From the IMG/VR virus record IMGVR_UViG_3300032174_000008, positions 1 through 52,775 of that record: a stretch of DNA of 52,775 nt, one strand, 5' to 3'. Below are positions 49,319-52,775 of this stretch, in pieces. Made by a program: the position numbers and the translations under genes. Every line of letters begins with the position of its first letter. Positions within the stretch are counted from its first letter, which is position 1. The notes under the pieces were generated by a model that was not told the origin of the DNA, did no database searches, and saw only the letters and a program-made list of their open reading frames with translations. The DNA is from a virus.

Positions 49319-51489
49319 GATACGTCCATTCCCCAGCTAACGGTACACCGACAATTCGACCCGCAATCATCCGAGCCGTCCCCTGGAACACCCACGCTAT
49401 TCGCCATATCTTCCCAACTATCGTATACCCCCGCCTTGTCAGGACACGTTGCGCAATGTTCAGCCGTCGGGTCTAAGTGCCGTTCGACTTGCTGGTTATC
49501 GCCGTCTTGTCTGAAGAAGTCGCCAACACCCTGCCACAACGACTCCCAAAAATGCCCGGCATACTGGCCTATCCGGTTCACAAACCCCGCCGCAAGGTCG
49601 CTAAACGCCTTGTTGCCGACTTCCTTTGTGTTGCTGAGGACGGCGCTTTTCAGGTCGTCCAACATGCCGTCAAAGTAATCGTTCGACTTGTTCTTAATCA
49701 ACTGTAGCTTGCGCTTGCCGAGTGCCGATGCACCTGGCGAATTGCCGCCGCTACCGTGGTCGAGTCCGGTGTTGAACGCCGCCGATAGCCCGCTGTTGGC
49801 AAGGGTCAGGTAATTGGCGCGCAGTTCGGCTAACCGGCTGTCAAGGTCACTTTCGCTTGACGGTGTGCCGCCATCGAAGAAGTCCTGCATCAGTCCCTTG
49901 AGCCGATCCTGGTAGGCGTTTGTGCGCGCGTGGAAGCGGGTTACATCGGGTTGCTTGCTTGCCGCCTTCTTAGCGGGTTTCATATCGCTAGTCGCCATAC
50001 GCGGCGTTGGTTTCGGCTGCTGTGGCGGCGGCGGCTTGATACCACCGGGCGGCACTGGCGACGTTGCACCAAGCGCGGCTGGCGGTTTCGCTAATTGTGG
50101 TGGGCCTTGTTGGGCGGGTACGGTAGTCTGTTGCACCGGCACTTGTTCTTCGGTGTACGGTTGCTCAGTGCTGGCCGGCTCTGCGCTTTCGGCTGACTGC
50201 ACGTTCTCAATAACATCTGGGTCAATCACGCCCGCGTTAACGAGCAGTGCCGTACCTTGCTCTGTGCTGATGTTCCCGGCTTGCTGCATCGTGCTCACGT
50301 TGGTAATGACCTGGAAATGGTATTGCGCCGTTGCCATTTGTTCGGCGTCGTCGGTGTAATCGAATTCCACCTCGCAGCCCAGCGCGTCAAGCACACCCCA
50401 GTTCAGCGCCCGCTCAATAGTGCTGGTAACATCGGCAATACCCTTGCCGCGCGCCTTTTCGTGCTGTACGGTTGCATCGGCTTTGGTTGCACCGCTACCC
50501 TGCCCCGGCCAGAACTCGCGCACATCAGTGCCGAACGCCAGCGCCAGGACGTTAACGTATGTTTCGGTGTCCGTCTTGGCATCAAATCCATCGGGCAAAT
50601 GGGCCAGGTCAATAATACTGGTTTTAATCTCCTGATTGACCGACACAAGCCACGGGATACCACGATACCGGGTAAACCCCTGGTTATCGTCAACTTCTTT
50701 GCTGGCGTCAATCGACGCGTTGAACTGTTTCGGCGTTAAACCGGAAGCAGTGCCGAGTGCCCTCGTGAACCGCCCGCCCACCTTCTCATGCTTAAAAATC
50801 TCAATATCACGTTCGATCTGGGCAAAACGCAAACAACGGCTCACTGCACAGAAGCCGATCCCGCGTGCCAGTTCGTCGGGTTGCGGACAACTTGACCCGG
50901 TGATAATCCGGCTGTAGTGCATTTTGTGGTAGGCGCCAGTGTATGGGTTAATGTAGATGACTGGGTATTCGGGATCGAACGTGCGCCACACCTGTTGGCT
51001 GTCCATTGTCGATAAATAAGTAACCAATCGCGGGTTGAGCGGCTTGTCCGGTCTACCGGGGCCAACACGCTCAATGAAAAACCCGTTGTCGGTGGTCAAC
51101 ATGTCGATCACGAGCTTTTGCAAGTCCAGCGCGTGCAACATGTCGGTCGCTTTAGCTTTGTTGCGCGGCGGCCCGTTGATCTTCGCTGGCAACGCTGATA
51201 TGCGCGCGCTGAACGAGTACACGCCGCCACTCAGGATCGCTTCAGTTTTCCAGAACGCGCGCAACTGCCGATCCCGCCGCATAGGGTAGTATCCCCACTG
51301 CACAATCTCGTCGGCAGCCTGCTGAAGCCCAAGAAACAGCGTACCGCCGCCCCACCATGCGCCCTCGAAACCGGGGCCAATGCCGGGCGCTGATGAACTG
51401 TCCCAGGGTGATTTTCGGGCGCGCGCTTGTACCGACTGCTGTTGTAAATCGGTTAAAACCGCATCTTCGATAGTGGCGTCTGCTGGCAA
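49315..51489 (-). CDS. Portal protein with C-terminal MuF-like domain
   Basis: A 724-residue protein. The first ~410 residues have portal character (AFWKTEAILSGGVYSFSARI, VTYLSTMDSQQVWR, YHKMHYSRIITGSSCPQ, FGTDVREFWPGQGSGATKADA). A Pro/Gln-rich linker follows (~430-510), then a C-terminal domain (~520-724) ending HCATCPDKAG ... DCGSNCRCTVSW, the Cys/His end of SPP1 gp7/MuF-type proteins. Fusion of portal and MuF occurs in some phages. TTG start 51489 has AGGAG eight bases ahead, folded into a hairpin (51498-51519); no other in-frame start follows the upstream stop. Confidence 0.8.
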   Translation of the reverse strand: MPADATIEDAVLTDLQQQSVQARARKSPWDSSSAPGIGPGFEGAWWGGGTLFLGLQQAADEIVQWGYYPMRRDRQLRAFWKTEAILSGGVYSFSARISALPAKINGPPRNKAKATDMLHALDLQKLVIDMLTTDNGFFIERVGPGRPDKPLNPRLVTYLSTMDSQQVWRTFDPEYPVIYINPYTGAYHKMHYSRIITGSSCPQPDELARGIGFCAVSRCLRFAQIERDIEIFKHEKVGGRFTRALGTASGLTPKQFNASIDASKEVDDNQGFTRYRGIPWLVSVNQEIKTSIIDLAHLPDGFDAKTDTETYVNVLALAFGTDVREFWPGQGSGATKADATVQHEKARGKGIADVTSTIERALNWGVLDALGCEVEFDYTDDAEQMATAQYHFQVITNVSTMQQAGNISTEQGTALLVNAGVIDPDVIENVQSAESAEPASTEQPYTEEQVPVQQTTVPAQQGPPQLAKPPAALGATSPVPPGGIKPPPPQQPKPTPRMATSDMKPAKKAASKQPDVTRFHARTNAYQDRLKGLMQDFFDGGTPSSESDLDSRLAELRANYLTLANSGLSAAFNTGLDHGSGGNSPGASALGKRKLQLIKNKSNDYFDGMLDDLKSAVLSNTKEVGNKAFSDLAAGFVNRIGQYAGHFWESLWQGVGDFFRQDGDNQQVERHLDPTAEHCATCPDKAGVYDSWEDMANSVGVPGDGSDDCGSNCRCTVSWGMDVS

Positions 51490-51497
51490 CTGAAAAA

Positions 51498-51519
51498 CTC
51501 CTAAGCATAAGCATAGGAG
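51498..51519 (-). promoter_or_regulatory. Hairpin covering the portal SD
   Basis: On the minus strand CTCCTA/TAGGAG, with the right arm being the portal SD AGGAG. Loop 10 bases. With the TTG start it may keep portal synthesis low, which suits a 12-copy protein. Confidence 0.5.
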
Positions 51520-51557
51520 TCAAGCGTTATCTTGTGAAGGTGGACAGTTGTACGAGT

Positions 51558-51884
51558 TTAACGGTTGCCGGGAACCGGGATTATCGCGGCACTACGCCAT
51601 GCGTTAGCCGATAGATCGACTTCACTCATCGGCGGATTGATGTTATCAAGGTACCACTGCGGCGGTAAATACTGAGCGCCGACGATACACAGTTTGCCGT
51701 TCAGCCGTTCGGCAATGCCATAGCGGAACATATTTTGTATGTGATGCTCAACGCCTGAGTGAGCTTTATTGAAGTGTTCGCCAATTTCACGTAATGTCGG
51801 ACTGTTGCCGCCATGCTCGATAGCGTATGATACGCACCATGCGGAGATTGAGAACATTACATGCGGGCGTCTGATTGAATTCAC
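51558..51884 (-). CDS. LexA-type winged-helix protein
   Basis: A 108-residue protein. The segment SPTLREIGEHFNKAHSGVEHHIQNM (~28-52), then GKLCIVG, matches the winged-helix DNA-binding half of LexA-like repressors (SPTLREIAE..G.S..TV..HL..L). No Ser-Lys protease half. It lies between terL and the portal gene and overlaps the preceding gene by four bases. Might regulate late genes. Confidence 0.75.
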   Translation of the reverse strand: MNSIRRPHVMFSISAWCVSYAIEHGGNSPTLREIGEHFNKAHSGVEHHIQNMFRYGIAERLNGKLCIVGAQYLPPQWYLDNINPPMSEVDLSANAWRSAAIIPVPGNR

Positions 51885-52090
51885 GTTTTATCTAAAACTT
51901 TTTCCGGTATTTGCAATCCGCAACGATAACAACGCCAACCGCCAACGAGATGCACGAACTGATGCTGGCAGTCGTTGAATAGTTCAGAAGGTACACCCAA
52001 CGACAATGCGACATACTCCCGCGCTATTTTATCTAGTTCGATCCACTTCTTATCGGCTTCACTTGGTTCAATCGGCTTAAACTCAGCCAT
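51881..52090 (-). CDS. Small metal-binding-type protein
   Basis: A 69-residue protein. ATG 52090 with GGAGTG is used; the longer frame from 52129 overlaps terL. Helical N-terminus, then CQHQFVHLVGGWRCYRCG, a Cys/His cluster that would form a zinc ribbon. Function unknown; common near terminase genes. Confidence 0.65.
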   Translation of the reverse strand: MAEFKPIEPSEADKKWIELDKIAREYVALSLGVPSELFNDCQHQFVHLVGGWRCYRCGLQIPEKVLDKT

Positions 52091-52092
52091 TC

Positions 52093-52775
52093 TCACTCCG
52101 GCAAATAGAATCTTGCTCTGTCGTCGCACATCGACAATGCTACCGCCAAATCGATTTTTAAGCTAAGCGACCGCTTGACAATGCGCAATGTGTTCTTGTC
52201 CTCAGCCGTGCTGTTGGCGTTCTGAAGATGTTCCCGCATATCGGGAAAGTCGCCGTTGTGGACAATCCGCCGTGCCATAATGTTATCGTACAGCGCCTTG
52301 TCAGCGATCAAGCGCGGCTTTTCCTGCTGGAATTCCTCAAACGCCGCCAACCCTTCAATCGACAAATCAGTAACAAAGCTATGTAGCTGATACGGGTCAT
52401 AGCAAACGATCACCACGTTGTACTCAGTACACAGCCAGCGCAACACGCCCTCAGGGTAATCGCGGTCAGCAGGATCGGCGGGGTTGCGATATTGGATCTT
52501 GCCATTGACCGGCAACCAGCGCCGGGCATAGCGCAGTGCCGTTTTATCGTCATGCCGTGATAGACAACATATGGCGAAACAATCATTACTTACCGCCGCG
52601 TCCAGAGCAACCACAACCTCCCTGTAACGGTTGAGCGCTGGCAACTCGGCAACCTTGCACGCGTCCCACCATTCGATCTGGATAAACGACTGCGTACTGC
52701 TTACCCATTGGTTATGGTGTATGCGCTCGAATTCGTTGGGTAACAGCTGCTGGGCTTCCGATTCATAGTAACTCG
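52093..52775 (-). CDS. terL: Terminase large subunit, C-terminal (nuclease) part
   Basis: The C-terminal part of the gene at 1-914, cut by the window end; the 127 bases from 52649 repeat the start of the window. Nuclease motifs of the RNase H-like fold are visible: VVVALDAAVS (first Asp), VIVCYDPYQLH (second Asp) and SLKIDLAVALSMCDD near the end (final Asp), which cuts concatemeric DNA during packaging. The ATPase half lies at the other end. Stop at 52093, two bases before the small zinc protein gene. Confidence 0.92.
   Translation of the reverse strand, partial: SYYESEAQQLLPNEFERIHHNQWVSSTQSFIQIEWWDACKVAELPALNRYREVVVALDAAVSNDCFAICCLSRHDDKTALRYARRWLPVNGKIQYRNPADPADRDYPEGVLRWLCTEYNVVIVCYDPYQLHSFVTDLSIEGLAAFEEFQQEKPRLIADKALYDNIMARRIVHNGDFPDMREHLQNANSTAEDKNTLRIVKRSLSLKIDLAVALSMCDDRARFYLPE
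52649..52775. repeat. Terminal direct repeat, right copy
   Basis: Identical to bases 1-127. See that entry. Confidence 0.95.

Noticed and set aside
1-52775. tRNA genes, CRISPR arrays, insertion sequences, integrase or attachment sites
   Set aside because: None seen when reading both strands by eye; weak tRNAs could be missed without a folding search.

Overview
The window looks like one complete circular (or circularly assembled) genome of an uncultivated tailed bacteriophage (Caudoviricetes). Its first 127 bases are repeated exactly as its last 127, so the unit genome is about 52,648 bp. The terminase large-subunit gene runs straight across that join. Siphovirus morphology is inferred from a Dit-like protein, a Gp37-like hub protein, a 992-residue tape measure and a frameshifted pair of tail chaperones, with no contractile sheath gene seen. 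The host cannot be named from the sequence. It is bacterial (Shine-Dalgarno sites, often AAGGATCAA; TTGACA/TATAAT-type promoters). A GH25 muramidase lysin and the Dit/Gp37-like hub lean toward a monoderm or Gram-positive-type envelope, with low confidence. I see no integrase, excisionase or CI-like repressor, and no DNA polymerase.

Layout. (a) 5541 down to 2295, minus strand: an early operon of small unknown proteins, a four-helix membrane protein and a possible OB-fold protein, driven by a TTGACA-N17-TATGAT promoter. (b) 5706-15500, plus strand: a DNA-binding regulator; small proteins; a PD-(D/E)XK-type nuclease; a C5-cytosine methyltransferase; a replication initiator with iteron-like repeats inside its gene; a TOPRIM-DnaB-like primase-helicase; a fusion of an SF2/SNF2-like helicase with a beta-class DNA methyltransferase; and a MazG-like pyrophosphohydrolase. 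(c) 17368 down to 15563, minus strand: a DinD/BRO-like protein followed by three small genes. (d) The late region, all on the minus strand. It starts near 1948 (upstream of terS), passes the join and runs down to 17885: terS, terL, portal-MuF fusion, protease-scaffold fusion, major capsid, then an accessory stretch (Zn-ribbon, DnaQ-like exonuclease, HNH and two GIY-YIG homing endonucleases, glycosyltransferases, SAM methyltransferases, a LamG-like protein), then tail completion, tail tube fused to a beta-propeller, chaperones, tape measure, Dit, Gp37-like hub, fibre, several membrane or secreted proteins, and lysis.

How the parts work together. Two near-identical consensus promoters fire outward from either side of the regulator gene at 5706 and probably start early transcription both ways. 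Replication uses a lambda-O-like initiator and a primase-helicase. The two DNA methyltransferases could modify phage DNA against host restriction. The 36-42 kb stretch pairs glycosyltransferases with candidate virion surface proteins and looks like a virion-glycosylation cassette. Lysis combines a two-domain C39-like peptidase/GH25 endolysin, an SH3-glycosidase, a 53-residue two-helix holin candidate and a second one-helix candidate.

The most unusual signals are these: a repeated transcription-unit design (a -10 box without a clear -35 box, then a GC-rich leader hairpin, then the gene); the helicase-methyltransferase fusion; a perfect 21-bp inverted repeat inside the cytosine methyltransferase gene; the tail-tube/propeller fusion; the three-domain glycosyltransferase with a strong internal start; and a possible small RNA next to the lysis genes.
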